Shown piece after piece: positions 8,418 to 17,180 of a stretch of 64,000 nt of DNA. Source of the stretch: an uncultured Shimia sp. (lineage in GTDB: Bacteria > Pseudomonadota > Alphaproteobacteria > Rhodobacterales > Rhodobacteraceae). Position numbers and translations under genes: made by a program. Where the stretch lies: NCBI GenBank assembly GCA_937897325.1, contig CALCOY010000097.1, positions 1 through 64,000 on the forward strand, read 5' to 3'. Positions within the stretch are counted from its first letter, which is position 1. Each line of letters opens with the position of its first letter. A model generated the notes under the pieces. The model was not told the origin of the DNA. It did not search any database and worked only from the letters and a program-made list of their open reading frames with translations.

Positions 8418-9334
8418 TGGCCGGTCTTGTGCCTTCCAGCGGCAAAAGCGCTGCATTTGCGCCGGCCCGGATCTGGCTGATGCTGCCGTCATGGGCATCG
8501 ATCGGGTTCTTCCTTTTGCTGCCGGTCCTTCTCATGCTGGTCTATTCGTTCCTGACCAAAGAATTTCGCGGCGGCGTGGTTTGGGAATTCTCACTTAGCT
8601 CCTATGACAGATTCTTCCTCGACCGTGGCCTATTTGGGGACGAACCACCACAGATCGAATGGACCTATATCGCGATTTTCTGGCGCTCCGCCTGGCAGGC
8701 TGGCCTCGCGACGATCCTTTGTCTGATCGTCGGTTTTCCCACGGCCTGGTTCATCGCGACAAGGCCTTCCCACACAAGATCACTCTGGCTGTTCCTGATC
8801 ACCATTCCCTATTGGGTCAATCTGCTGATCCGCACCGTGTCGATGAAGTTCCTTATTCGTGACAACGGGCCTTTGAACGAATGGCTTATGGCCATCGGCC
8901 TGATCGACGCGCCAATCACGATGATCAATACAAATTTTGCCGTCCAGCTTGGACTTTTCTATTCCTACCTGCCCTTCATGGTTTTGCCGATCTACGCCGC
9001 GGTTGAGCGCTACAATTTCGCGCTGAACGAGGCCGCAGCCGATCTTTATGCACCGAAATGGCGGGTTCTATGGCTGATTGTGCTGCCCGTTGTCCGGCCG
9101 GGTGTTATCGCAGGATGCATTCTGGTTTTCGTCCCATCGCTGGGCGCATTTCTCGCTCCCGATCTTTTGGGGGGAGCAAAAAACTGGATGATCGGCTCAT
9201 TGATCGAGGACCAGTTCAAGGGTGCTGCAGGCAATTGGCCGTTCGGGGCGGCAGTGGCCATGGTGCTTCTGTCAATCGTGCTGGTCGTTCTGTTCATCTA
9301 CGCCCGTTCACATGCACGGGCCTCAGAGCAATGA
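8417..9334 (+). CDS. potB: Polyamine ABC transporter permease, first subunit
   Basis: The 305-residue membrane protein has six predicted helices and the EAA loop of binding-protein-dependent permeases ([16 protein letters not shown] near residues 209-224, followed by the G-x-I-x-G-C turn VRPGVIAGC). It has the N-terminal periplasmic loop characteristic of PotB proteins. It overlaps potA by one base and potC by four (ATGA). The substrate class is inferred from family and from the neighbouring amine oxidase. Confidence 0.88.
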   Translation: MAGLVPSSGKSAAFAPARIWLMLPSWASIGFFLLLPVLLMLVYSFLTKEFRGGVVWEFSLSSYDRFFLDRGLFGDEPPQIEWTYIAIFWRSAWQAGLATILCLIVGFPTAWFIATRPSHTRSLWLFLITIPYWVNLLIRTVSMKFLIRDNGPLNEWLMAIGLIDAPITMINTNFAVQLGLFYSYLPFMVLPIYAAVERYNFALNEAAADLYAPKWRVLWLIVLPVVRPGVIAGCILVFVPSLGAFLAPDLLGGAKNWMIGSLIEDQFKGAAGNWPFGAAVAMVLLSIVLVVLFIYARSHARASEQ

Positions 9335-10131
9335 GCAACTTGAAGCGATATCCGGGCTTTTTGCCCATGACGATCTTCTGTCTGATCCTGCTTTATGCCC
9401 CGCTTCTTATTGTGATGGTCTATTCGTTCAACGAAAGCGCATCGATCACCCGCTGGGGTGGGTTCAGCCTGGTCTGGTACCGGGATGTTTTTTTTGGAAT
9501 AGAAGCGGCGAAATACAAGGCTGCCGCGTGGAATTCGCTGATCATCGCGATGTCAGCTGCGTCCTGCGCCACCGTCATCGCAACCTGTGCCGCTCTGGCC
9601 ATGCTCCGCGGCGGGTCATTCACGGGAAAATCGGCAAGCTTTGCACTGATCAACCTGCCTCTCATGGTGCCTGAAATCGTGACAGCTGTGGCGACGCTCA
9701 TCTTCTTCTCCTCCATAGGGTTTCAGCGCGGGCTTCTGACGATCCTCGTGGCGCATATCGTCTTCTGCATCCCCTTCGCTTACTTGCCCATCGCTGCGAG
9801 GTTACAGGGGATTGAGGCGCATTATGAACAGGCAGCGATGGATCTTTATGCCAGCCGTTGGCGGGCTTTTCGCTTGGTGCTGATGCCGTTGATGATGCCC
9901 GGGATCATCGCAGGCTTCTTGCTGGCCTTCATCATCTCGCTTGACGACTTCATCATCACGAATTTCGTCAAGGGCGCGGGCATCGAAACTTTGCCCACCG
10001 CAATTTTTGGGGCCGTCAAACAGGGGATCAAACCGGATATCATGGCCATCAGCACCTGCATGCTGATGGTCTCTGTCCTGTTCGTCACGGCCTCATACTT
10101 CGTGAACAGACTGGGAAATCAAAACAACTGA
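9331..10131 (+). CDS. potC: Polyamine ABC transporter permease, second subunit
   Basis: The 266-residue permease starts at the ATG at 9331, which overlaps the potB stop in an ATGA. A longer in-frame reading upstream exists but lies inside potB and is not used. It has six helices, an EAA loop ([18 protein letters not shown] near 165-182) and the PotC-typical stretch [15 protein letters not shown]. It pairs with PotB to form the membrane channel. potD follows after 11 bases with a GAAGGGACACGTC leader that holds a ribosome binding site. Confidence 0.9.
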   Translation: MSNLKRYPGFLPMTIFCLILLYAPLLIVMVYSFNESASITRWGGFSLVWYRDVFFGIEAAKYKAAAWNSLIIAMSAASCATVIATCAALAMLRGGSFTGKSASFALINLPLMVPEIVTAVATLIFFSSIGFQRGLLTILVAHIVFCIPFAYLPIAARLQGIEAHYEQAAMDLYASRWRAFRLVLMPLMMPGIIAGFLLAFIISLDDFIITNFVKGAGIETLPTAIFGAVKQGIKPDIMAISTCMLMVSVLFVTASYFVNRLGNQNN

Positions 10132-10142
10132 AGGGACACGTC

Positions 10143-11177
10143 ATGACTTTTGGAAGGCTCACAACAACGGTTGCTGCATTAACATTTTGCGCCGGCGGTG
10201 CATTAGCCGAAGGCAAATTGTCGATCTACCACTGGTTCGAATACATCCCGCAAGAGCTGTTGGACCGCTTCAGCGAAGAGACAGGCATCGAGGTAACGAT
10301 GGACACCTACGATTCCAACGAAGCTATGCTCGCATCCCTTAAGGGCGGGACACTCGGGTCGTACGACGTGGCCGTGCCAGGTGACTATATGGTTCAGATC
10401 ATGCGCGATGAGGGCATGCTTGATACCATTGCCGAAGGTGAACTGATCAACAAAGCCAATATTGAAGAACAATGGCTTAACGTGGACTTCGATCCGGGCA
10501 GGATGCATTCCATACCGTATCAGTGGGGATCCACCAGCTTTGCCGTGAACCGCGAGGTTTATGCAGAAGACATCGACACGACCGACATGATCTTCAATCC
10601 ACCTGACGCGCTGAAAGGCAAGATCAACGTGCTCGACACGCAGGGTGAACTTCTCGCGCTGGCCTCGCTGCATCTGGGCATTCCGCAATGTTCGGCCGAT
10701 CGTGAGCAACTCAAGAAGCTGTCTGAAACGGTCAATGCGGCCAAGGCACATTGGGCTTCTTTCAACTCGGACGGGGCGAAGGATGTGCTTGTGTCCGGTG
10801 ATGCCGCGGTCGGCATGATCTGGAACGGCTTTGGCGCCAAGGCGCGCGTGGAAGGCGCCCCGATCGAGTATGCTTATCCAAAGGAAGGTTATGTGGTATG
10901 GATGGACAATGTTGTCTTGCTGAAAGACGCGCCCAACAGAGACAACGCTATCAAGTTCATGGATTTCCTGCTTGAGCCGGAAAACATCGCCGAGGTTTCG
11001 AACTTCGCGCAATACACGGCTGGTGTGAAAGGGGTCACCCCGCTTCTGACGGATGACCTCAAAAGCTCGCCCGAGCAGAATCCGCCCGCATCAGCGCCTG
11101 CTGGAACCTTTGTCAAAGTGTGTGATCAGGAAACCCAGGCGCTTTATGACGCGATCTGGACCCGCTTGAAGAAGTAG
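10143..11177 (+). CDS. potD: Polyamine-binding periplasmic protein
   Basis: The 344-residue solute-binding protein has a signal peptide of about 22 residues (cleavage near GALA) and the PotD/PotF fold. Diagnostic blocks include LSIYHWFEYIPQELLDRFSEETG near the mature N-terminus, the IPYQWGSTSFAVNR region, and the conserved KFMDFLLEPENIA segment near the C-terminus. It delivers polyamine to PotBC. The Trp and acidic residues expected in the binding site are present in these blocks, but the exact amine cannot be told from sequence alone. It is the last transporter gene; the amine oxidase gene starts 46 bases later. Confidence 0.9.
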   Translation: MTFGRLTTTVAALTFCAGGALAEGKLSIYHWFEYIPQELLDRFSEETGIEVTMDTYDSNEAMLASLKGGTLGSYDVAVPGDYMVQIMRDEGMLDTIAEGELINKANIEEQWLNVDFDPGRMHSIPYQWGSTSFAVNREVYAEDIDTTDMIFNPPDALKGKINVLDTQGELLALASLHLGIPQCSADREQLKKLSETVNAAKAHWASFNSDGAKDVLVSGDAAVGMIWNGFGAKARVEGAPIEYAYPKEGYVVWMDNVVLLKDAPNRDNAIKFMDFLLEPENIAEVSNFAQYTAGVKGVTPLLTDDLKSSPEQNPPASAPAGTFVKVCDQETQALYDAIWTRLKK

Positions 11178-11223
11178 GACCTTAAAACCAAGCAAGACCC
11201 CCCGATATCAAAGGAGAAAGACA

Positions 11224-13134
11224 ATGGACGGAACCACCCCAATCAGTGAACTTCACCCACTTTCCCCTTTGACGGCGGATGAGATCCTGCAAGCAGTCGG
11301 CATTGTCCGAAACGCGATTGAGGACGGGGCGGGCGCCAAGATCGAGATGGTCGAATTGGCCGAGCCGGACAAGGCAGTCGTCCGCCAGCACAGCCCAGGT
11401 GATCCGATCAAGAGAGAGGCGTGGATCAACATCTATCATACCGATCGGCCGGGCGTTCTACGCTGCCGCGTCTCGCTTTCTGAAGATGCGCTGGTCTCGC
11501 AGAAGCATTATCCCGACGCGTCTCCCATGATTGCGCCAGTGGAGTTCATGGAGATCGAGAATGCCGTCAAGGCAGATCCGCGCTTTATCGCGGCCTGCAA
11601 AAGACGCGGCATCGACGATTTGTCGCTGGTCACTGTAGACCCTTGGTCGGCCGGAAATTTCGGGATCGAGGAAGAACAGGGGCGTCGTATCTCGCATGTA
11701 TTCTGCTGGGTGCGAAACGAGGAAAACGATCATCAATATGCGCATCCGATCGATGGTCTGAACGCAACTGCCGACATCAACACCGGGGAGATCCTTGACG
11801 TTCGCGACGAGGGCGACATTCCCATACCCGGCGGCGAATGGAATTATGACCGGCGCTACCAGAAGGTGGTGCGGGAAGACCTCCGTCCGATTGATGTCGT
11901 GCAGCCCGAAGGGGTCAGCTTCACGCTCGAAGGGCACCGTCTGAAATGGCACGATTGGGAGCTTCAGATCGGATTTAATGCGCGCGAGGGTCTGACCTTG
12001 CATGACATCTCAATCGGCGGTCGTCCGATTCTTTACCGCGCCTCCATCGCCGAGATGATGGTGCCTTACGGATCACCAGATGGGCGGCACCCTCGCAAGA
12101 ATGTTTTCGACGTTGGCGAGTATGGCATTGGCCGCCTTGTCAACTCTCTGGAACTGGGCTGTGATTGTCTGGGCGCGATCCAGTATCTTGATGCCAGTCT
12201 GAACGGTCGCGATGGAGAGGTCGAGACGATCAAGAACGCGATCTGCCTGCATGAAGAAGACATGGGGATCATGTGGAAACACTACGATTTCCGTCTGGAC
12301 ACAACCGAAGTCCGTCGGGCCCGTCGGATGGTTATCTCGACCATCGCGACGGTCGGTAATTATGAGTATGGCTATTATTGGTATCTTCATATGGACGGCA
12401 TGATCGAGTTTGAGATCAAGGCGACCGGGGTTATCAACACAACCGCCTGTATGCCTGGCCAGCCGGGCCCTTATGGTGTCGAGGTTGTACCGGGCGTTCT
12501 TGGGCAGATCCATCAACACACATTTTGCGCGCGGCTCGATATGGCCGTTGATGGTGACGCAAACACAGCGGTGGAATGCAATACCGAAGCCGAACCCATG
12601 GGACCAGAGAACCCATATGGAAATGCCTATAGGATGATTGAAACGCCTTTGACCAACGAACTCGCTGCTGCTCGCAAAGCCGACCAAGGTACGCACCGTT
12701 ATTGGAAATTCAAAAGTGCCAACAAAACGGGTCTGACCGGTCAACCGACGGCCTACAAGCTTATCCCGACCTCCGTCGTGACGCCGTACATCTCTCCTGA
12801 AGGACCCTCCGGGCGCCGCGCAGGCTATACGTTCAAGGATCTTTGGGTTACGGCATTTGATCCTGATCAGCGTTTTCCGGCAGGAGAGTTTGTAAATGGC
12901 TGCGACGGGTCAGACGGCATCAACGCCTATGTCGCCGGCGACAGGGATCTGGTCGGCAAGGATCTGGTCGCCTGGCACACATTCGGACTGCATCATATCC
13001 CCCGCCCCGAGGACTTCCCGGTTCAGCCCTGCATCACCTGCGGGTTCAAGTTGATGCCTGTCGGCTTCTTCGACGACAGCAACGTCCGTGATCTGCCATG
13101 GGATAAGAACATCGCAAGCTGCCATGCCTCATGA
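11224..13134 (+). CDS. Copper amine oxidase (primary-amine oxidase), no signal peptide
   Basis: The 636-residue enzyme oxidises primary amines to aldehydes with release of ammonia and hydrogen peroxide. The cofactor precursor Tyr380 lies in VGNYEYG and would become topaquinone. The catalytic base is Asp296 (NVFDVGEYG). The copper ligands are His430 and His432 (HQH) and His591 in HHIPRPED. Length and lack of a signal peptide match cytoplasmic enzymes such as that of Arthrobacter, not the exported E. coli type. It follows the transporter genes in the same direction with an AAAGGAGAAAGACA ribosome binding site, so imported polyamines or monoamines are the likely substrates. Confidence 0.93.
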   Translation: MDGTTPISELHPLSPLTADEILQAVGIVRNAIEDGAGAKIEMVELAEPDKAVVRQHSPGDPIKREAWINIYHTDRPGVLRCRVSLSEDALVSQKHYPDASPMIAPVEFMEIENAVKADPRFIAACKRRGIDDLSLVTVDPWSAGNFGIEEEQGRRISHVFCWVRNEENDHQYAHPIDGLNATADINTGEILDVRDEGDIPIPGGEWNYDRRYQKVVREDLRPIDVVQPEGVSFTLEGHRLKWHDWELQIGFNAREGLTLHDISIGGRPILYRASIAEMMVPYGSPDGRHPRKNVFDVGEYGIGRLVNSLELGCDCLGAIQYLDASLNGRDGEVETIKNAICLHEEDMGIMWKHYDFRLDTTEVRRARRMVISTIATVGNYEYGYYWYLHMDGMIEFEIKATGVINTTACMPGQPGPYGVEVVPGVLGQIHQHTFCARLDMAVDGDANTAVECNTEAEPMGPENPYGNAYRMIETPLTNELAAARKADQGTHRYWKFKSANKTGLTGQPTAYKLIPTSVVTPYISPEGPSGRRAGYTFKDLWVTAFDPDQRFPAGEFVNGCDGSDGINAYVAGDRDLVGKDLVAWHTFGLHHIPRPEDFPVQPCITCGFKLMPVGFFDDSNVRDLPWDKNIASCHAS

Positions 13135-13386
13135 TGCGTTGGATGTAGCAGCCTCCGAACGATTTGGTTAACCTAAAGAACGGACGGAAATCAGTCTGAA
13201 CAACGCATGTGCGGCATGAACGATGCCAGCTTCGTGAAGACCTTAAGTGTGTCTTCGGGGCATCTGCCTCTACGGATGCAACGGCTGGTCTGGGCGCTTC
13301 GTCCCCCAGATCCGTGTTCTTGATCGATATCAACGCGTTTTCTGCCCGGGCCGATAGTCTTGTCGGAACACTGAGGAGGAAGACGC

Positions 13387-13803
13387 ATGTATTCACGTAT
13401 CCTTGCCCCTGTCGATTTGGAGATGGTGGACCAGCTTGAGAAAGCGCTAGACGTGGTTGCCAGCACCGCCAAGAGAAACAATGCAACGGTAATTTACACG
13501 GGTGTAGTTGATGCTGTACCAACCCCATCAGCGCGAACGGAAGGCGAGCGGATGGCCGAGCGGCTCAAGGACTTCTCGGCAGATCAGGCCGAAACCCGGG
13601 GCATCGCAGCCTCCTATCATGTGGAACTGCGTGGCGACCTGCATTTGACCGTCGGCTCGGACATCATCAAAGCGGCAAAAGACAACAAATGTGATCTGAT
13701 CGTCATGGCGAGCCATGTTCCAGGCGTAAAGGATCACATCCTGTCATCCAATGCTGGCTATGTCGCGTCGCACGCGCCGATGTCTGTGTACGTGGTGCGC
13801 TAG
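13387..13803 (+). CDS. Universal stress protein, UspA family
   Basis: The 138-residue single-domain protein has the Usp fold: N-terminal strand YSRILAPVDL with the conserved Asp, a central helix region, and the C-terminal stretch CDLIVMASHVPG followed by SNAGYVASHAPMSVYVVR. The G-2x-G-9x-G(S/T) ATP motif is only partly recognisable, so ATP binding is uncertain. An upstream TGAGGAGGAAGACGC is a strong ribosome binding site for the ATG at 13387. It ends 14 bases from the convergent mnhG gene. The 252 bases before it contain no gene that I can support. Confidence 0.88.
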   Translation: MYSRILAPVDLEMVDQLEKALDVVASTAKRNNATVIYTGVVDAVPTPSARTEGERMAERLKDFSADQAETRGIAASYHVELRGDLHLTVGSDIIKAAKDNKCDLIVMASHVPGVKDHILSSNAGYVASHAPMSVYVVR

Positions 13804-13817
13804 GATAAGATGCACGA

Positions 13818-14132
13818 CTACTTTGGCGGCACCTTCATGTTGTCGGCGTCTAGCTTGTCTTTCAGTAGCATCGCGCTGCGTCCGATCATGTGGGCCCCGA
13901 TCGGCGCGGTGAACATCAGAAAGATGATGATGGCCACCACACGTATGGTCACCTGAAAGTCCCCGAATGTCACGGCCGCACCGATCAGGATCAGGCTGCT
14001 GCCCAATGTGCCGGCCTTTGTAGAAGCATGCATGCGCGTCAGCACATCGGGCAGGCGCAAAACTCCTAGACCAGCGATCATTGCGAAAGCCCCGCCCAAT
14101 AACAGAAGAATGGCTGTGATGATCTCAATCAT
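13818..14132 (-). CDS. mnhG: Na+/H+ antiporter (Mrp/Pha) subunit G
   Basis: The 104-residue membrane protein has three helices. The start ATG at 14132 (MIEIITAILLLLGG) overlaps the end of mnhF by 8 bases; a longer in-frame reading exists but would run through mnhF. The central RLPDVLTRMHASTKAGTLG block is characteristic of MrpG. It is the last gene of the seven-gene operon for the complex that exports Na+ or K+ in exchange for protons at the inner membrane. Confidence 0.92.
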   Translation of the reverse strand: MIEIITAILLLLGGAFAMIAGLGVLRLPDVLTRMHASTKAGTLGSSLILIGAAVTFGDFQVTIRVVAIIIFLMFTAPIGAHMIGRSAMLLKDKLDADNMKVPPK

Positions 14133-14436
14133 CTTCGACCTCTGAGACATTTGTGTCGGCAAGTTTGCGTCGATCCGCAAAGCGAGCGAGTGCGACCGTC
14201 GCAAGAAAGCCCACCAATGCGAGTACCAGCGCGACATCCAGCAATGCGAGACCACCGGTACGGACCGCATAAAGCCCACAAAAGGCGATGATGGATACCG
14301 TCATCATATCAAGCGCCACGACCCTGTCGGCAAGGCTGGGGCCGCGGGCGAGCCGAATGAAGGCGATCGCTATCGAAAGCATGACCAACGCAAAGGTAAT
14401 GTCGATCGACCAGCTCAGAAATTCAGATGGTGTCAT
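14125..14436 (-). CDS. mnhF: Na+/H+ antiporter (Mrp/Pha) subunit F
   Basis: The 103-residue protein has three membrane helices and the MrpF signature (RLARGPSLADRVVALDMM, with the conserved ADRVVALD stretch). It overlaps mnhE by four bases and mnhG by eight, so it is translated with its neighbours. It is a structural subunit of the antiporter. Confidence 0.92.
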   Translation of the reverse strand: MTPSEFLSWSIDITFALVMLSIAIAFIRLARGPSLADRVVALDMMTVSIIAFCGLYAVRTGGLALLDVALVLALVGFLATVALARFADRRKLADTNVSEVEDD

Positions 14437-14912
14437 GTTTCGAATACCTCCTTCACCAGGCGCTCCATGCCGGATTTCAGATCTTCGATCACCGCGTCAG
14501 GGTCGTCTGCAAACATGGCATGCACGATCAGTGTTTTGCGATCTGGCGTGACATCAATGCTCAGTGTTCCCGGCGTCAGAGAGATCAAATTGGTGACCAA
14601 CAGGATCTCGATGTCACTTTCGACGTCCAGTGGCATTTCAAGTATTGCAGGCTTGGCGATATTTTGTGGTGTCAGAACATCCATCGCCACACGAACGCTG
14701 GATATCACCAGTTCATATATGAAGAAAGCGATCAACCGGACAATCCGCCATGTCCTCCGGAAATAGCCATCCTGTACACCCAGAAGCGGCTGGGCGATCC
14801 AGAGGGCGACGAAGCCCACAAAAAAGCCGATTGCCAGCTGCGACAGGGTGATGCTGCCCCATAGCGCAGCCCAGACAAATCCAAGAACGACGTTGAACAC
14901 GAAAAGGTTCAT
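14433..14912 (-). CDS. mnhE: Na+/H+ antiporter (Mrp/Pha) subunit E
   Basis: The 159-residue protein has two to three membrane helices in the first half and a cytoplasmic C-terminal domain with the MrpE-typical TNLISLTPGTLSIDV segment. Start and stop overlap mnhD and mnhF in ATGA-type junctions. It is part of the antiporter complex; its role is probably structural. Confidence 0.92.
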   Translation of the reverse strand: MNLFVFNVVLGFVWAALWGSITLSQLAIGFFVGFVALWIAQPLLGVQDGYFRRTWRIVRLIAFFIYELVISSVRVAMDVLTPQNIAKPAILEMPLDVESDIEILLVTNLISLTPGTLSIDVTPDRKTLIVHAMFADDPDAVIEDLKSGMERLVKEVFET

Positions 14913-16402
14913 GGCTGCGGTCCAAGCACGGTTGTGATGTAGGGTGTGGGATCTAACAATTGTGCGGCGGATTGTTCCGCGAATGTCACAAAGGGTTCAG
15001 GCATTAGACCGACGACCATGGTCATCAAAGCGAGGCCGGCAATCGGAACAATGAGAGAGGTACGGCCGACCAAACCGGACAACGCTGGTTGGCGGCCATC
15101 GGGATGGGCTTTCCAGAACACCTCGGCCCAGATCTTGGTCATTGAGAAGATGGTCATCAGACCGACGGCAAGTGCCACGAATGCAAGAAACCAAAGCTCT
15201 TCATCAAGGGACGCCTTGACCAGAATGTATTTGGCCCAGAACCCCGAAAGCGGTGGAAAGCCAGCCAGCGAGAAGGCCGGGATTAGAAAAAGTGCCGCCA
15301 ACAAGGGCGAGGACCGATAGAGCCCGCCGATCTTGGCAAGTTCAGTGGAGCCCGTCAGTTGCTTTGCAACGCCCGCGATCAGGAAAAGGTTCGCCTTCAC
15401 GATGATGTGGTGGAGCAGATAGAAGACCGCGCCCAGCAGCGCCAGCGGGGTTAGAAGCGCAAGGCCCATGATCATGTACCCGATCTGACTGACAATGTGA
15501 AACGACAGGATCTTCCGAAAATCATTCTGGACCGCAGCGCCCAGCACCCCGGTCACCATGGTGAAACCCGCCACCCAAAGCAGGATCGTGTGGGTCAGGC
15601 CAACGTCGCCATCAAAGAGTAAGGTGAACGTACGGATCAGCGCATAGACCCCAACCTTGGTCAGCAATCCCGCAAAAACGGCGGAAACAGCAAAGGATGG
15701 CGTGTGGTAGGAAGCAGGCAACCAGAAAAACAAGGGGAAGACTGCGGCTTTGACCCCGAAGGCCACCATGAAAAGCATGGCGATTACGGTTACCAGCCCC
15801 TGATTTTCGACCGCATCCAGCTTGCCCGAAAGATCGGCAAGGTTAAGGGTTCCGGTCAGCCCGTAGATCAGGCCGATCCCAGTGAGGAACATGATCGTGG
15901 AGATCAGATTAAGCGTCACATACTTCACGCCACCATCAATCTGTTCGCGGCTTCCGCCCAAGACCAGAAGGCCGAATGACGCGATGAGCATCACCTCGAA
16001 CCAGACATAAAGATTGAATAGATCACCCGTTAGAAAAGCGCCTGTCACACCGGCAATGAGCACCTGGAACAGAGCATGATAGCCTAGTCTCTCGCGGGTT
16101 TCGTCGATGTCTCCGAGCGCGTAGATCGCCACCGCGATGCCGGTGATCGCGGTGATCAAAACCATCACGGCTGACAAAAGATCTGCAACGAGCGTTATGC
16201 CAAATGGTGCTGGCCAGTTGCCCATCTGTCCGGTGATCACCTGATGGTGCAGCACCGTGCTCATCAGCGCGATGGAGGCGACAAGACCCACTGATGAACC
16301 GACAAGCGATGTCCAGCGGCCCAGCGGCGAATTTCGCAGCAAAAAGGCAAAGACCGCCGTTGCGAACGGAATGATCAGCGGAAGACTTAGAACCCAACTC
16401 AT
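14909..16402 (-). CDS. mnhD: Na+/H+ antiporter (Mrp/Pha) subunit D
   Basis: The 497-residue, about 14-helix protein is related to complex I NuoN/NuoM-type subunits. Two residues expected for ion or proton transfer are present: Glu136 in NLYVWFEVML, equivalent to the essential Glu of characterised MrpD, and Lys218 in FGVKAAVFPLFFWLP. The conserved YHTPSFAVSAVFAGLLTKVG region follows. It is coupled to mnhC and mnhE through ATGA overlaps. Confidence 0.95.
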   Translation of the reverse strand: MSWVLSLPLIIPFATAVFAFLLRNSPLGRWTSLVGSSVGLVASIALMSTVLHHQVITGQMGNWPAPFGITLVADLLSAVMVLITAITGIAVAIYALGDIDETRERLGYHALFQVLIAGVTGAFLTGDLFNLYVWFEVMLIASFGLLVLGGSREQIDGGVKYVTLNLISTIMFLTGIGLIYGLTGTLNLADLSGKLDAVENQGLVTVIAMLFMVAFGVKAAVFPLFFWLPASYHTPSFAVSAVFAGLLTKVGVYALIRTFTLLFDGDVGLTHTILLWVAGFTMVTGVLGAAVQNDFRKILSFHIVSQIGYMIMGLALLTPLALLGAVFYLLHHIIVKANLFLIAGVAKQLTGSTELAKIGGLYRSSPLLAALFLIPAFSLAGFPPLSGFWAKYILVKASLDEELWFLAFVALAVGLMTIFSMTKIWAEVFWKAHPDGRQPALSGLVGRTSLIVPIAGLALMTMVVGLMPEPFVTFAEQSAAQLLDPTPYITTVLGPQP

Positions 16403-16758
16403 TTCGGTTCGTCCGGTTCGGCGATGCGCATATCACTGGTCTCAAGCGTGCCGAGACTTTGATAGGCCCTCAAAGTGAGGACAAGCGCGAAAGCAAAAAG
16501 ACCAAAGCCGATGACGATCGCCGTCAGCACAAGCGCTTGCGGCAACGCATTGGCCACTAAGCCTACGGGTGCATCGACCCCATCAGGTACAAGCGGCGGC
16601 GCGCCAGGTGTTAGACGGCCCGCGACAAAGATCGTCAGGTTGGCCGCGTTCGACATCAGGATCAATCCGAAGAGGAAGCGTAGAAGATCGCGCGCCAGCA
16701 TCAGATAGACAGATCCAGCCACAAGAACACCGATGGAGATAGCAAGAAGTTGTTCCAT
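16399..16758 (-). CDS. mnhC: Na+/H+ antiporter (Mrp/Pha) subunit C
   Basis: The 119-residue protein has three helices and is homologous to complex I subunit NuoK. The SNAANLTIFVAG block and the ALVLTAIVIGFG helix are typical of MrpC. It overlaps mnhB by one base and mnhD by four. Confidence 0.93.
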   Translation of the reverse strand: MEQLLAISIGVLVAGSVYLMLARDLLRFLFGLILMSNAANLTIFVAGRLTPGAPPLVPDGVDAPVGLVANALPQALVLTAIVIGFGLFAFALVLTLRAYQSLGTLETSDMRIAEPDEPK

Positions 16759-17180
16759 CAGATGTTTTCTTCCAACGCAAAGACGATCGACAAAACGGCG
16801 CCCAGAACGACCAGATAAACCCCCAAGTCGAACAACAGAATACTTGAGATCGGCAAGCCTTTCTTGTCCCCGTCTTCAGCTCCGATGAACAACCATTGCC
16901 CGGTAAAGGGAGCGTCCCCCCAGATAATGGCCATGGCTCCGGCGAGAAGCGAACAGCCCAGACCAACGGCGGCAATTGACGCCGGTTCAAAGCGTAGGGC
17001 TTCCCGGGCCGATACAGTGCCACAGGCGATCGCGTAGATCGTGAAGCCTATCGCGGCAATCAGTCCACCGATAAATCCGCCGCCAGGATCATTATGCCCG
17101 CGCAAAAGCATGTAGAGGGAAAAGATCAACAGCAGCGCAACCTGCAATCGGGCGCCAACAATAAGGATGATCGACTTCAT
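16758..17180 (-). CDS. mnhB: Na+/H+ antiporter (Mrp/Pha) subunit B
   Basis: The 140-residue protein has four membrane helices and the MrpB signature [15 protein letters not shown]. It matches the C-terminal MrpB domain that is separate in two-part A/B arrangements. It overlaps mnhA by four bases. Confidence 0.93.
   Translation of the reverse strand: MKSIILIVGARLQVALLLIFSLYMLLRGHNDPGGGFIGGLIAAIGFTIYAIACGTVSAREALRFEPASIAAVGLGCSLLAGAMAIIWGDAPFTGQWLFIGAEDGDKKGLPISSILLFDLGVYLVVLGAVLSIVFALEENI

Noticed and set aside
8024-8598. Overlapping frames at the potA-potB junction
   Set aside because: They are out-of-frame readings of two well-matched genes that overlap by one base.
10203-11012. Open frame of 269 codons on the minus strand opposite potD
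   Set aside because: It lies wholly inside potD, which matches its family over its full length.
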